Shown here: positions 1-8,690 of the stretch, one piece after another
How the letters are laid out: each line of letters starts with the position of its first letter
Numbering within the stretch: position 1 is the stretch's first letter
NCBI RefSeq assembly: GCF_006346395.1
Contig: NZ_VDMS01000001.1
Span: 1,736,001-1,800,000, forward strand
Direction of reading: 5' to 3'
Source: Nocardioides plantarum
GTDB lineage: Bacteria; Actinomycetota; Actinomycetes; Propionibacteriales; Nocardioidaceae
Length of the DNA: 64,000 nt
The notes under the pieces: generated by a model
Seen by the model: only the letters and a program-made list of their open reading frames with translations
Databases searched by the model: none
Told to the model about the DNA's origin: nothing
Position numbers and translations under genes: made by a program

Positions 1-1
1 C

Positions 2-316
2 ATCCTCTACACCCAGAACGTGTCGTGGTGGCGCCAGCGCAGGCTCGCCGAGTCGCCGCTGGGTGACCACGACCGGCCGGCCGCGTCGGGCTCCGACGTG
101 GCCCTGCGCCTCACGCTCGAGGACGCGCTGGGCCGGCTGACCGCCAAGCAGCGCACGGTGCTGGTGCTGCGCTACTTCGAGGACCTCACCGAGGTCGAGG
201 CCGCGCGCACGCTCGGCGTCTCGGCCGGCACGGTCAAGTCGACCACCCGCCAGGCGCTGGGCCGCCTACGCACGCTGGCCCCCGAGCTGGCCGAGCTGAT
301 CGGGGAGCCGTCATGA
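2..316 (+). CDS. ECF sigma factor, SigE-like (5' end outside window)
   Basis: Partial gene: the reading frame is open to the left edge, and the residues before the first internal GTG (ILYTQNVSWWRQRR) already look like the linker region of SigE-type ECF sigma factors, so the true start lies outside the window. The visible part is sigma region 4: LTAKQRTVLVLRYFEDLTEVE followed by the helix-turn-helix GVSAGTVKSTTRQALGRL, which contacts the -35 element. The stop codon overlaps the next gene's ATG (ATGA), so the two are translationally coupled. The partner is a membrane protein with one N-terminal membrane segment, the usual place for an anti-sigma function; that regulatory link is inferred. Confidence 0.85.
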   Translation: MLYTQNVSWWRQRRLAESPLGDHDRPAASGSDVALRLTLEDALGRLTAKQRTVLVLRYFEDLTEVEAARTLGVSAGTVKSTTRQALGRLRTLAPELAELIGEPS

Positions 317-2010
317 CCGGCGACGGGCTGCGCGACGAGCTGGCCCGGATCGCGGGGGACGCGCCGGTCGCGAGCGTCTCTCCCGAGACGTGGGGGCGGG
401 CGCAGCGGGCCCGCGCGCGAGACCGGGTCGTGAGGGTGCTGGGCGCTGCCGCCGCGGTGGCGGTCGTCGCCGGCCTGGCCATGACCGTGCTCCCCCACCA
501 GGACGAGCCTCCGATCGCCGGCGGCGGGGAGGGTCTCGGCGTGCCCGACCGGCTGTACGCCGTGCCCGACCGGATGTCCGAGCGGGACGACGACTACCGG
601 TGGCGCAGTGAGGAGATCACCGACGACGTCACCATCGGGCGGGGGGCAGCCGCCTGGGTGACGTATGAAGGACTGCCGGTGGTCGTGGACGCCGAGCACG
701 GCGACTACCACCTGCTGGACCTGCCCGGTTTCGTCGGCAACGACCTCAAAGTCCGGCCGTACGGCGGCGGGCTCGACCTCAGGCTCGGGCTCACGCTCTC
801 TCCCGACGGTCGACGGCTCGCCTACGCCTACGGCGATCCGGGACCGTGGAGCGATGACACCAAAGCGGTCACCGGCGTGCGCGTGCTCGACCTGACGACC
901 GGAGACGTCCGTGATATCGCCCTGACCGGTGGCGAGGGCACGGTCGCCGAACAGATCCGCTTCTCCCCCGATGGCCGGTGGCTGGTCTGGGCCGGCCGGC
1001 AGCTGGTGCCGCGGACCGGGGGGTCGCTCACGGTCGGCAGCCGGGTCCTGGGCCGGATCGCCCCCGGAGCCACGCAGTCCACCCCGGTCTCCGGCTTCCG
1101 GCCGAGTCTCTCGTCCGGTGATCTCACCGTGGCCGACACCGGGCTCGTCGTGGCCGTCAGCGACAACGCGGGCAAGCCGGGGTCGGCGGTCGTCCAACGG
1201 TGGGACGACCGCCTGCTCGGCCGTGAGCGGCTCACTGACGCCGACGACGAGCCGCTGGCGACCCTGCCCGGAGGCACCCGGGTCTCACCCGACGGGCGGC
1301 TGGTGGCGGTCGGGTCCTGCTGCACCGAGGAGGCCTACGTCGTCGACACGACCACTGGGAAGGTCGTGACGAGGTCCGCGCTGGACTACGAGGGCTCCCT
1401 CGCCTCCGCTGGACCCGTCGGGTGGCTCGACGACGGGACCAGCGTGTGGCAGGTGATGCCCCAGGGTGGCGGCGGCGACGGATCGCTGGTGCTCGTGACG
1501 GACGACGGACGCGCGCGCACCGTCGGCGCGGTCGAGGACGCGGTGCCCGAGGGGATCGCAGTGGCCACCGACCTGATGACGACGGCGCACCCGGCGGTCG
1601 ACCGAGCCGCCCCGGGCTGGGCTCGGACCGCGACCCGCTTGCTGGTCCTCCTGCTCGTCGCGGCCCTGCTCGTCGTCGGCGGCTCGGCGGTCTGGTCACG
1701 GCGCCGGGCCGAGCCCGGCCCGGCGGTGCCGTTCCTGCCCCGCGGGATCGTCGCCCTCACGGCCGCGACAGTCGGCTCGATCGCGCTGTCGATCGGATGG
1801 GTGTGGCTGATCTCGACCTCGGCCGACGAGACCGAGGCGGCGGACGTGCTCCTCCTGGCCGGACCGGGCGCCCTCGTCGTCATCGGCGTGGCGCTGCTCC
1901 TCCACCGGCGGTGGCGGTGGGTCGGCATCGGGCTCGTCGCCGGGCCGCCGACGGCGCTGCTTCTTGCGACCGCGCTGCTCGTGATGGCGCTCAGCGAGAT
2001 CGGCTCGTAG
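313..2010 (+). CDS. Membrane protein with TolB/WD40-like beta-propeller region, coupled to a sigma factor
   Basis: 565 residues. A cytosolic stretch of about 40 residues precedes a first membrane segment (about 42-60, LGAAAAVAVVAGLAMTVL). A long extracytoplasmic region follows with repeated blade-like motifs (LSPDGRRLAYAYGD, FSPDGRWLVWAG, VSPDGRLVAVGS) typical of TolB/WD40-type propellers. About four hydrophobic helices close the protein (roughly 440-560). ATG overlaps the upstream sigma factor stop by 4 bp. By position it may sense an envelope signal and restrain the sigma factor, but no zinc anti-sigma (ZAS) motif is visible, so the role is an inference. The family is usually annotated only as hypothetical or WD40-like. 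Confidence 0.75.
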   Translation: MTGDGLRDELARIAGDAPVASVSPETWGRAQRARARDRVVRVLGAAAAVAVVAGLAMTVLPHQDEPPIAGGGEGLGVPDRLYAVPDRMSERDDDYRWRSEEITDDVTIGRGAAAWVTYEGLPVVVDAEHGDYHLLDLPGFVGNDLKVRPYGGGLDLRLGLTLSPDGRRLAYAYGDPGPWSDDTKAVTGVRVLDLTTGDVRDIALTGGEGTVAEQIRFSPDGRWLVWAGRQLVPRTGGSLTVGSRVLGRIAPGATQSTPVSGFRPSLSSGDLTVADTGLVVAVSDNAGKPGSAVVQRWDDRLLGRERLTDADDEPLATLPGGTRVSPDGRLVAVGSCCTEEAYVVDTTTGKVVTRSALDYEGSLASAGPVGWLDDGTSVWQVMPQGGGGDGSLVLVTDDGRARTVGAVEDAVPEGIAVATDLMTTAHPAVDRAAPGWARTATRLLVLLLVAALLVVGGSAVWSRRRAEPGPAVPFLPRGIVALTAATVGSIALSIGWVWLISTSADETEAADVLLLAGPGALVVIGVALLLHRRWRWVGIGLVAGPPTALLLATALLVMALSEIGS

Positions 2011-2022
2011 GGCGGCTACCCG

Positions 2023-2847
2023 CTAGCCGCGCTCGGCCAGGTAGGCGAGCTGGGCCCGCACCGACAGCTCGGCGGCGTCCCAGAGCGACTCGTCGACGTC
2101 GGCGTACACGATCTCGACGACGCGGCGCGGCACCTCGTCGGTGGCGATGCCCTCGGGGTGGGGTGCGTCCTTGAGCTGCTCGAGAGCGCCGCGGACCTGG
2201 TCGAGGCGCTGGCGGCGGTGGGCGAGGTAGAAGTCGAGGACGGCGCCGGCCTCGTCGAGCACCGGGCCGTGGGCCGGCCAGATCGTGTCGACCTCGCCGT
2301 CGGTGACCAGCGAGCGCATCCGCTCGATCGACTCGAAGTAGGAGCCGAGCTGGCCGTCGGGATGGGCGACCACGGTCGTGCCGCGGCCGAGCACCATGTC
2401 ACCCGAGAGCAGCACACGTTCGGCGGGCAGCACGAACGACACGGAGTCGGCGGTGTGGCCGGGGGTGGCGACCACGCGCAGCCGCAGCCCGTCGACGTCG
2501 ATCACCTCGTCGTCGGCCAGCGGGTCGGCGCCGACACAGAAGTCGGGGTCGAGGGCGCGTACGGCGCAGCCCTTGCGCTCGGCGAGGGCGGCGGCGACCT
2601 CGGAGTGGTCGTAGTGGTGGTGGGTCAGCAGGATCAGCCCGACGTCGCCGGTAGTCTCGTCGACGAGGTCGAGGTGGCCCTCCTCGATCGGGCCGGGGTC
2701 GACGACGACCGAGGTGCTCGAGCCGGGCTCGCGCAGCACCCAGGTGTTGGTGCCGTCGAGCGTCATCACGCCGGGGTTGGGGGCGAGCAGCACACGGCCG
2801 CGTCGGCCGTGCTCGCCGCTGGCCCACGCGGCCGGGGTCGCGCTCAT
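2023..2847 (-). CDS. Metallo-beta-lactamase fold hydrolase
   Basis: 274 residues. The metal-binding signature THHHYDHSE (HxHxDH type) and downstream GHTADSVSF, SGDMVLGRG and HGPV segments identify an MBL-fold hydrolase of the glyoxalase II/RNase Z-like group that hydrolyses (thio)esters or related substrates in the cytosol. The specific substrate is unknown. The C-terminal part (HRRQRLDQVRGAL) is the helical extension common in LACTB2-type members. Its ATG overlaps the stop of the upstream NUDIX gene by 4 bp. Last gene of a four-gene overlapping operon; the same gene sits next to ridA in mycobacteria (Rv3677c/Rv3678c). Confidence 0.9.
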   Translation of the reverse strand: MSATPAAWASGEHGRRGRVLLAPNPGVMTLDGTNTWVLREPGSSTSVVVDPGPIEEGHLDLVDETTGDVGLILLTHHHYDHSEVAAALAERKGCAVRALDPDFCVGADPLADDEVIDVDGLRLRVVATPGHTADSVSFVLPAERVLLSGDMVLGRGTTVVAHPDGQLGSYFESIERMRSLVTDGEVDTIWPAHGPVLDEAGAVLDFYLAHRRQRLDQVRGALEQLKDAPHPEGIATDEVPRRVVEIVYADVDESLWDAAELSVRAQLAYLAERG

Positions 2848-3725
2848 CGGCGGCGCGCTGCGACGAGGGGCCGGAACCGGTCGGGCATCGAGAGCGTGAA
2901 GCCGTCGTCGAGCGGCTCGACGGACGGCGTGAACATCTCCGCGCGGCGGCCGGCCGCCTCGGCGAGGACGTCGTCGGGCGTGGCGAAGGTGCCGACCTCC
3001 ATCGCGGTCAGGTAGGTCGGCGGCATCATCGCCAGCTCGCCGGCGTCGGCCTCGTCTGCGGCGACACCCGCGGGGAGCCAGACCACGGAGGACGACTCCG
3101 AGGACACGTCACGGGTCAGCTGACCCTCGGGCAGCACCGCCACGAAGAACCAGGTGCGGTAGCGCTTGGGCTCGAAGACCGGGGTCAGCCAGGCGTCCCA
3201 GACGCCCAGCAGGTCGGTCCGGAGCACCAGGCCACGGCGGAGCAGGAAGTCGGTCATCGACAGCTCGCGCGACTCCAACGCGACCCGGTCGGCCTCCCAG
3301 TCGTCGCCGGTGGTGTCGGCCACGACCGCCTCGGCCGAGGGACCGGCCAGCAGCACGCCGGACTCCTCGAAGGTCTCGCGGACCGCGGTGCAGACCAGGG
3401 CCCGTGCGGTCTCGGCGTCGGTGCCGAGCCGCTCGGCCCACGCGGCGGGACCAGGACCCGCCCAGGCGACCTCGGTGTCGAAGTCACGGGGGTCCACGCC
3501 GCCGCCGGGGAACACGGCCATCCCGGCCGCGAAGTCCATGGAGACCTGACGGCGCATGAAGTAGACGTCGGGGCCGCCCTCGGCGCCGGGGTCGGTGGCC
3601 GGCCGCATCAGCACGACCGTCGCGGCGTTGCGCGGCTCGACCGGCTGCTGGCGGCCGTCGGCGTACTCGCGAGCAACCTCGACCAGGTGGTCGGGTAGCG
3701 GCACCGGGGGCAGCGGGATCCTCAC
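2844..3725 (-). CDS. NUDIX hydrolase
   Basis: 293 residues. The NUDIX region is split as in the larger actinobacterial CoA-pyrophosphatase-like members: FPGGGVDPRDFD, then a 40-residue insertion, then AVRETFEESGVLLAG carrying the metal-binding REXXEE-like helix (RETFEESG). The GTG start at 3725 is chosen because it overlaps the upstream ridA stop as GTGA and leads directly into RIPLPPVPLPDHLVEVA; an upstream open frame reads in another gene's shadow. Substrate (nucleotide diphosphate derivative or CoA) cannot be told from sequence. Co-transcribed with RidA upstream and the MBL hydrolase downstream. Confidence 0.85.
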   Translation of the reverse strand: MRIPLPPVPLPDHLVEVAREYADGRQQPVEPRNAATVVLMRPATDPGAEGGPDVYFMRRQVSMDFAAGMAVFPGGGVDPRDFDTEVAWAGPGPAAWAERLGTDAETARALVCTAVRETFEESGVLLAGPSAEAVVADTTGDDWEADRVALESRELSMTDFLLRRGLVLRTDLLGVWDAWLTPVFEPKRYRTWFFVAVLPEGQLTRDVSSESSSVVWLPAGVAADEADAGELAMMPPTYLTAMEVGTFATPDDVLAEAAGRRAEMFTPSVEPLDDGFTLSMPDRFRPLVAARRR

Positions 3726-4174
3726 ACCTCGACCAGGATCTCGACCTCGACGGGTGCGTCGAGCGGCAGGACCGCCACGCCGACGGCGGACCGGGCGTGG
3801 ACGCCGGCGAACACCTCCCCCAGCAGCTCGGAGGCGCCGTTGGCGACCCCGGGCTGGCCGGTGAAGTCGGGTGCCGAGGCCACGAACACCACGACCTTGA
3901 CCACACGCTTGACCAGGGCCAGGTCGCCGATCTCGGCCCGGACCGCGGCGATCGCGTTGAGCGCGCACTGCTGGGCGCAGGCGTAGGCCTCCTCGGCCGT
4001 CACCCCGGCGCCGACCTTGCCGGTCGTGATCAGCTCGCCCGACCGCATCGGCAGCTGGCCGGAGGTGAAGACGTGGTTGCCGCTGCGTACGGCGGGCACG
4101 TAGGCCGCCACGGGCTTGGCGACCTCCGGGACCTCGTGACCGAGCGCGGCCAGTCGCTCCTCGGGCGTGCTCAT
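3722..4174 (-). CDS. RidA family (YjgF/YER057c/UK114) enamine/imine deaminase-like protein
   Basis: 150 residues from ATG 4174 (MSTPEERLAALGHEVPEV). Recognisable RidA features are FTSGQLPMRSGEL, ACAQQCALNAIAAVRAEIGDL, and the C-terminal LPLDAPVEVEILVEV. RidA proteins hydrolyse reactive 2-aminoacrylate-type enamines made by PLP enzymes; divergent paralogues like this one may lack that activity, because the family's conserved Arg near residue 105 is not clearly placed. ATGA overlap with the upstream DUF4177 gene and GTGA overlap with the downstream NUDIX gene show one transcript. Confidence 0.88.
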   Translation of the reverse strand: MSTPEERLAALGHEVPEVAKPVAAYVPAVRSGNHVFTSGQLPMRSGELITTGKVGAGVTAEEAYACAQQCALNAIAAVRAEIGDLALVKRVVKVVVFVASAPDFTGQPGVANGASELLGEVFAGVHARSAVGVAVLPLDAPVEVEILVEV

Positions 4175-4323
4175 GCCTGCTGCCGCTTGAGGAACGCCAC
4201 CAGACCACCCTGGGCGTTGGTGTGGATCGCCACCAGCTCCCAGCCGTCCTGGCCGAAGTTGTTGAGCATCAGTGCCTCGTTGTGGAGCGGGATCGGCGCC
4301 ACCTGGTACTCCCATTTCGTCAT
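4171..4323 (-). CDS. DUF4177-like small protein
   Basis: 50 residues from ATG 4323 (MTKWEYQVAPIPLHNEALML). The WEY start and the NNFGQDGWELVAIHT core match the small DUF4177-type proteins found beside ridA in actinobacteria (the Rv3678A position). Function is unknown. First gene of the overlapping operon DUF4177-RidA-NUDIX-MBL. The start was placed at the Met directly before the conserved WEY rather than at an upstream Met, because the upstream extension is Arg/Ser-rich and not family-like. Confidence 0.8.
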   Translation of the reverse strand: MTKWEYQVAPIPLHNEALMLNNFGQDGWELVAIHTNAQGGLVAFLKRQQA

Positions 4324-4450
4324 GCTCGGCACCCTACTCACCCGGCCGGACTCACCCGGCCCCTGCCGAGATCCGAGGGCTTGGCGTGCCGGTGTCCGCT
4401 CTTCTGCCGAACCACGGACAACGGAACGCGAGCGGTGCGATCCTCTCGAC

Positions 4451-4714
4451 ATGAGGTGGTGGTGGCGCGTTCTCGGCTGGATCGTGGTGGCAATGCTGGC
4501 CCTGTTGATCGGGGCCAGCATCGGCGCGGCCAACTACTACTGCCCGGATGATGCAGCCGACTGCGACCTTGGCATTCTCTGGGTCTACGGCGGCGCCATC
4601 TACGGATTGCTGGTGGCGGCCGTCCTGGCTCTCGTGGTCGAGATGACGTTGCTGGCCCGCTGGCTCATCCGCAGGCGAAGGCCAGCGCCGACCGGCCAGG
4701 GAGTCAGCACCTAG
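4451..4714 (+). CDS. Small two-helix membrane protein
   Basis: 87 residues. Two membrane helices (about 6-27 and 45-70), an intervening loop with two Cys (YYCPDDAADCDL) that would lie outside the membrane, and an Arg-rich cytosolic tail (RWLIRRRRPAP). I do not recognise a family. It sits alone between the RidA operon and the HNH gene, with no clear Shine-Dalgarno sequence. Confidence 0.5.
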   Translation: MRWWWRVLGWIVVAMLALLIGASIGAANYYCPDDAADCDLGILWVYGGAIYGLLVAAVLALVVEMTLLARWLIRRRRPAPTGQGVST

Positions 4715-4968
4715 GGGCGCGGGCCCGAGGTTCTTGGCCGCTTCGCGCACTGAGGGCACGCCCTCGCGGCAGCGGCGATCCTCGGAAGACGACCGGGTAT
4801 GCCGTCGGACCGCCGCCACCGTGAGGGCACGCACCCTGAGCACGCCAAGCCATCAAGAACCTCGGACCCGCACCACTAGACCCAGAGCGAGACCGGACGA
4901 CGACCATCGCTACGCCTGGTCGTGCTGATGTCCCCGCCTCCTGAGGTCGGAGGCGGGGTGTGGGGCGG

Positions 4969-6189
4969 TCAGGGTCGTCGGCGTCGGTCAACGAGGTAGG
5001 TCGCACCGGTGGGGCTGGTCCATTCGTAGAGCCCGGGTTGAAGCATCCGGTAGGACCAGCGGCCGTGGGTCTTGGCGCGGTGGTGCCTGCGGCAGAGCAT
5101 GGCGAGGTTGTGGGCTGAGGTCGGTCCACCCAGGTCGAACGGGTCGATGTGGTCGAGGTCGACCTTCCGTCTCCCGCAGTCGGGGAACACACACGTCCGA
5201 TCGCGCAGGGTCACCTGCTCGCGGATGGCATCGGTGGGTCGGTACGCCGTGGTGGTCGGGTCGGAGGTGAGGTCGATGACGGGCTTGATGGTGACCTTGG
5301 TGCCGGCGGTCTGGCACCACGTCTTGATCTGCTCGACCAGGACCGGGGTGAGGATGTTGTCCAGCACGGCTGGGGTGTCGGGGTCGGTGGGGTCGAGGTG
5401 GGCGTAGATCGTCACGCCCCGACCCCCGGTGGTCTCGAGGTCGAGGGTGAGCTGGTGGCGGGCTATCTCGCCCAGGGCGTGGGAACGGCGTACGTCGAGG
5501 GTGTCGGTGGACCCGAGGTCGGCCAGCCTCTGGGCGCCGTCACGCAGGGCTGCGTCGAGGTCGAGGGCGTCGGCCAGGTCCAGCGTCGCGCGCATGTCGA
5601 CCGTCCCCGTCGTCGTCGCGCTGGCCACGTCCAAGGTGGCGTGGCGTCCCTCGGCGGCGACCAGGCGGCGGCGTTCGGCCTCGGCGGGGTCGTAAGCCGC
5701 TCGGGCGGCCTCGACAGCACGGTCGACCTGGGCCCAGGAGCAGGTGTGCAGGAACGGGGAGATGACCCGGTCCACGTGGGTCGCACCGGCTGGTGGCAGG
5801 GCGATGGTCTGCTCGGCGACCCGGAACGCCTTCCACAGCGAGACCTCCAGACCCACGACCCTCGCGTAGAGCCGTGGGAGCCGGTGGCGCAGCTCGAGGG
5901 CCTTGCCCAAATAGGCCAGCCCGCCATCAGTCGACATCCCCAACGACAACGCCAGGTCCAGGGCGGCGTACTCACCGATCACGGGACAGCCCGACCCGCC
6001 CAGGTGCAGGGCGGGCTCGACCATCGGGTCCAGCAGCTCGGCTGTCTCGACCTCGTCGGCGGTGTTGGCCACCGACCAGTCCAGCACCGCGGTCAGGGTC
6101 GCGACCTGGTCACGCGCCTCGGTCTCGCGGCGGGACCGGACCGCGTGCAGCAGCGGGTCGCTGCTGCGGGCTCGGGTCGTGGTCGGCAT
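4969..6189 (-). CDS. DUF222/HNH endonuclease domain protein (13E12-type)
   Basis: 406 residues. The long N-terminal part is the helical DUF222/13E12 repeat region. The C-terminus carries an HNH nuclease signature: CVFPDCGRRKVDLDHIDPF, then GPTSAHNLAMLCRRHHRAKTHGRW, with the Cys pairs of a structural zinc site and the catalytic DH. These proteins are multicopy in Nocardioides and Mycobacterium, and their role (mobile-element-associated or housekeeping nuclease) is unsettled. The gene lies directly beside an IS481-type transposase remnant, which fits a mobile history. Confidence 0.85.
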   Translation of the reverse strand: MPTTTRARSSDPLLHAVRSRRETEARDQVATLTAVLDWSVANTADEVETAELLDPMVEPALHLGGSGCPVIGEYAALDLALSLGMSTDGGLAYLGKALELRHRLPRLYARVVGLEVSLWKAFRVAEQTIALPPAGATHVDRVISPFLHTCSWAQVDRAVEAARAAYDPAEAERRRLVAAEGRHATLDVASATTTGTVDMRATLDLADALDLDAALRDGAQRLADLGSTDTLDVRRSHALGEIARHQLTLDLETTGGRGVTIYAHLDPTDPDTPAVLDNILTPVLVEQIKTWCQTAGTKVTIKPVIDLTSDPTTTAYRPTDAIREQVTLRDRTCVFPDCGRRKVDLDHIDPFDLGGPTSAHNLAMLCRRHHRAKTHGRWSYRMLQPGLYEWTSPTGATYLVDRRRRP

Positions 6190-6324
6190 GGGTCCATTCT
6201 ACCACTTTATTCGAATACGTGTTCCCATTTGCGGGACCTGTGGATACCGGCCCACAGGCCAGCTGGAGCAGTGCTCCGCGACACGAAGGGGTTCCACGCC
6301 GATGGACTGTCCGAGAGCAGCCAT

Positions 6325-6552
6325 GGGGGCCGAGCCAGGTCGACGCGGGCGAGGCTCCAAGACCGCGGGCGGTCCCTCGACCCGCGCACGCTTGCGCAGC
6401 TCGTAGAACGACTGACGCGAGATGCCGTGCTCGGCGCAGAACGTCGAGACCGCTCCGCGCGGTGCGTCTTCAGGCCACCGAGAGATCGCGAGCCGGACAC
6501 GGGGATCGATGGGTTCACCGGCAGCCGTCCCCGAACCAGCAAGGCTGGAGTG
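6325..6552 (-). pseudogene. IS481-family transposase remnant (N-terminal HTH only)
   Basis: Translating the minus strand gives DPRVRLAISRWPEDAPRGAV then STFCAEHGISRQSFYELRKR and ARVEGPPAVLEPRPRRP. This is the N-terminal helix-turn-helix region of the actinobacterial IS481-type transposase/integrase family. The frame has no ATG or GTG start, begins after a stop at 6553-6555, and loses similarity after about 6325. The whole DDE catalytic domain is missing. It is therefore a decayed left end of an insertion element. Confidence 0.72.
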
Positions 6553-6571
6553 TCACCACCAGGACCACCCG

Positions 6572-6620
6572 AACCGTCACCTGTGTCCTGATGCAGAACT
6601 GTCACTGAAGTCCTGAGACA
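6572..6620. repeat. Two imperfect 24-bp direct repeats at the IS remnant end
   Basis: Units at 6572-6595 and 6597-6620 share about 17-18 of 24 positions, both with a gtcac core and a shared gtcctga. They lie just upstream of the transposase remnant (minus-strand sense), where IS481-type elements carry their terminal repeat and transposase-binding sites. Read as the surviving outer end of the element. Confidence 0.5.
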
Positions 6621-6683
6621 TAACAGTTGGGGATGAGCTCATCGACGGGCGTGGGGGTCGGGTCGGGCGGGTCCGCTGCGGGG

Positions 6684-6770
6684 GTTTCGAGGCTCGTCGC
6701 CGGGGCTCCTCGCACCTCAACCACCGTGGTGAGGCCTGCCCGCCCGAGGCGCCTCGCACCTCGACCGACC
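6684..6770. repeat. Dispersed REP-like palindromic repeat, copy 1
   Basis: Contains ggctcgtcgccggggctcct followed by cgcacctcaaccacc, then a second partial unit ending cctcgcacctcgaccgacc. The same sequence in inverted pairs recurs at 12792-12891 and 46490-46618. Non-coding; fills most of the gap between the IS remnant and the histidine kinase gene. Confidence 0.6.
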
Positions 6771-6777
6771 TGGGGGC

Positions 6778-6798
6778 GTCATCCCGTGGACTGACGAC
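6778..6798. promoter_or_regulatory. Candidate response-regulator site upstream of the histidine kinase gene
   Basis: Carries gtcatcccg then a short spacer then tgacgac, 22 bp before the GTG of the histidine kinase. The same half-site order occurs twice in front of the ABC transporter gene (8691-8711 and 8725-8746). By position a likely operator for the NarL-type regulator encoded here; no binding data. Confidence 0.5.
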
Positions 6799-6820
6799 CA
6801 CCGGCGTCCGACGGCCTACC

Positions 6821-7987
6821 GTGGAGCCCGTGCATCCACCGGACGGCGTGCTCCAGCCGTGGCGCCTGGGCGCGCGGGGCGAGCGCTGGCTCGACATCGG
6901 CATCGTCGTGTCGTTGCTGCTGTTCGCTCCCCTCTACCTGATCGCGGGCGTCCGGCTCGCCCTGCCCCTTGCCGTGCTGCAGCTGGCTCCGCTGCTGTGG
7001 CGACGCACCCACCCCGGGCGGGCGTTCGCCGGCGTCGCCCTGGCCAGCGCGCTGCAGGTGGTGCTCCTCGACACGCCGATCCACTCGCAGGTGGCCTTCC
7101 CGATCGCTGTCTACTCGCTCGCTCGGTTCGGCGACCAGCGCAGCGGGCTCGTCGCCCTCGCCGTCGGCGAGTGCGCCGCGGTGGTGGCGTCGGTCGACTG
7201 GATCACCGGCTTCGACGGCGACCTCACCGTCCGGACGTTCCTGCCCTACTTCCTGACGATGTCGGCCTTCGTCGTCACCGCGTGGGCGCTCGGCACCCTG
7301 GGCCGCACGCGGGCGGCGTACGTCGCCGCGCTCGTCGACCGGGCCGAGCGCATCCGCGTCGAGGCCGAGCAGCAGGTGACGCTGGCCGCGGTGTCCGAGC
7401 GGGCGCGGATCGCGCGCGAGATGCACGACGTCGTGGCCCACGGGCTGACCGTGATGGTGGTCCAGGCCGACGGAGCGAGGTACGCCGCCGCACGCGACCC
7501 CCGGGTCGCCACCGAGACCCTCGAGCGCATCGCCGCGACGGGTCGTGAGGCGCTGACCGACATGCGGCAGCTGCTCGGGCTGCTGCGGGCCGACGAGATG
7601 ACCGGTCGTCACCCCCTGCCCGGGCTGGTCGACCTGCCCGCGCTGCTCGACGACGCGGAGACCCACGGCACGGTCGAGCGCGACCTGCAGGGACTCGACC
7701 GCGAGGTGCCCACGGCCGTCGCGCTGACGACGTACCGCGTGGTCCAGGAGGCCCTGACCAACGTGCGCAAGCACGCCGGCCCCCACGCCCGCACCCACGT
7801 CGCGGTCGCCGTCACCGACCGGGTCGCGATCGACGTCGTCGACGACGGCCGCGGCGCGGCCTCACCGCCCAGCGGCGGCCACGGCCTCACCGGCATGCGC
7901 GAGCGTCTCGACGTGCACGGCGGCACGCTGACCGTGGGTCCCCGGACCGGCGGCGGCTTCACGGTGAGCGCGACGATCCCCCTGTGA
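6821..7987 (+). CDS. Sensor histidine kinase, NarL/DesK-type (HisKA_3)
   Basis: 388 residues from GTG 6821 (a GTG three codons later is possible). About five membrane helices fill residues 25-160, followed by a dimerisation helix with the phosphoacceptor His202 in REMHDVVAHGLTVMVVQ. The HATPase part has the N box VVQEALTNVRKHAG, the G1 box DDGRG and the G2 GHGLTGMRERL. It autophosphorylates and passes phosphate to the overlapping regulator gene (GTGA overlap). No large extracellular sensor domain is present, as in intramembrane-sensing kinases that detect cell-envelope or antibiotic stress. The ABC exporter downstream suggests that role (inference). Confidence 0.93.
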   Translation: MEPVHPPDGVLQPWRLGARGERWLDIGIVVSLLLFAPLYLIAGVRLALPLAVLQLAPLLWRRTHPGRAFAGVALASALQVVLLDTPIHSQVAFPIAVYSLARFGDQRSGLVALAVGECAAVVASVDWITGFDGDLTVRTFLPYFLTMSAFVVTAWALGTLGRTRAAYVAALVDRAERIRVEAEQQVTLAAVSERARIAREMHDVVAHGLTVMVVQADGARYAAARDPRVATETLERIAATGREALTDMRQLLGLLRADEMTGRHPLPGLVDLPALLDDAETHGTVERDLQGLDREVPTAVALTTYRVVQEALTNVRKHAGPHARTHVAVAVTDRVAIDVVDDGRGAASPPSGGHGLTGMRERLDVHGGTLTVGPRTGGGFTVSATIPL

Positions 7988-8673
7988 CCCACTCCCCCGA
8001 CCCCGACCCCCGCCCGATCCGCGTCGTCCTCGTCGACGACCAGCAGATGGTGCGCGCCGGCTTTCGGATGCTGTTGGAGAGCCAGCCCGACCTCGTGGTC
8101 GTCGGCGAGGCCGGCGACGGCCGCGCCGCCGTCGACCTGCTCGAGCGCCTCGCCTGCGACGTCGTGCTCATGGACGTGCGGATGCCGGTGCTCGACGGCG
8201 TCGAGGCCACCGCGCTCGTCACCGCCATGCCCGGGGCACCTCGGGTGCTCGTGCTGACGACGTTCGACCTCGACGAGCACGCGTTCGCCGCGATCCGCGC
8301 GGGCGCGGCCGGCTTCCTGCTCAAGGACGCGACGCCCGAGGACCTGCTGGCGGCGGTGCGCACGGTGCACGCCGGTGACGCGGTCGTCGCGCCGAGCACC
8401 ACCCGGCGGCTGCTCGAGCACGTCGCCGCGACCAGCCCCGCACCACCGCCGGGCCCCGCCGTCGACCACCCCCGCCTCCGCGACCTCACCGACCGCGAGC
8501 ACGAGGTCCTCGTGCTCGTCGGCCGCGGCCTGTCCAACCACGAGATCGTCGCCGAGCTCGTCGTCGCCGAGGCCACCGTCAAGACCCACGTCAGCCGCCT
8601 GCTGGCCAAGACCGGCAGCCGTGACCGGGTGCAGCTGGTCGTGCTGGCCCACGAGGTCGGCCTCGTCGGATGA
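7984..8673 (+). CDS. NarL/LuxR-family response regulator
   Basis: 229 residues. Receiver domain with acidic pair VDD (18-19), phosphoacceptor Asp64 in VLMDVRMPVLDG, the conserved Thr in LTTFD, and Lys in LLKDATPED. A C-terminal LuxR HTH follows (LTDREHEVLVLVGRGLSNHE ... ATVKTHVSRLLAK). GTGA overlap with the kinase gene. The paired motifs at 6778 and 8691-8746 are the obvious candidates for its binding sites, giving autoregulation plus control of the ABC exporter. Confidence 0.95.
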   Translation: MTHSPDPDPRPIRVVLVDDQQMVRAGFRMLLESQPDLVVVGEAGDGRAAVDLLERLACDVVLMDVRMPVLDGVEATALVTAMPGAPRVLVLTTFDLDEHAFAAIRAGAAGFLLKDATPEDLLAAVRTVHAGDAVVAPSTTRRLLEHVAATSPAPPPGPAVDHPRLRDLTDREHEVLVLVGRGLSNHEIVAELVVAEATVKTHVSRLLAKTGSRDRVQLVVLAHEVGLVG

Positions 8674-8690
8674 CCCGTCGACAAGGGCTC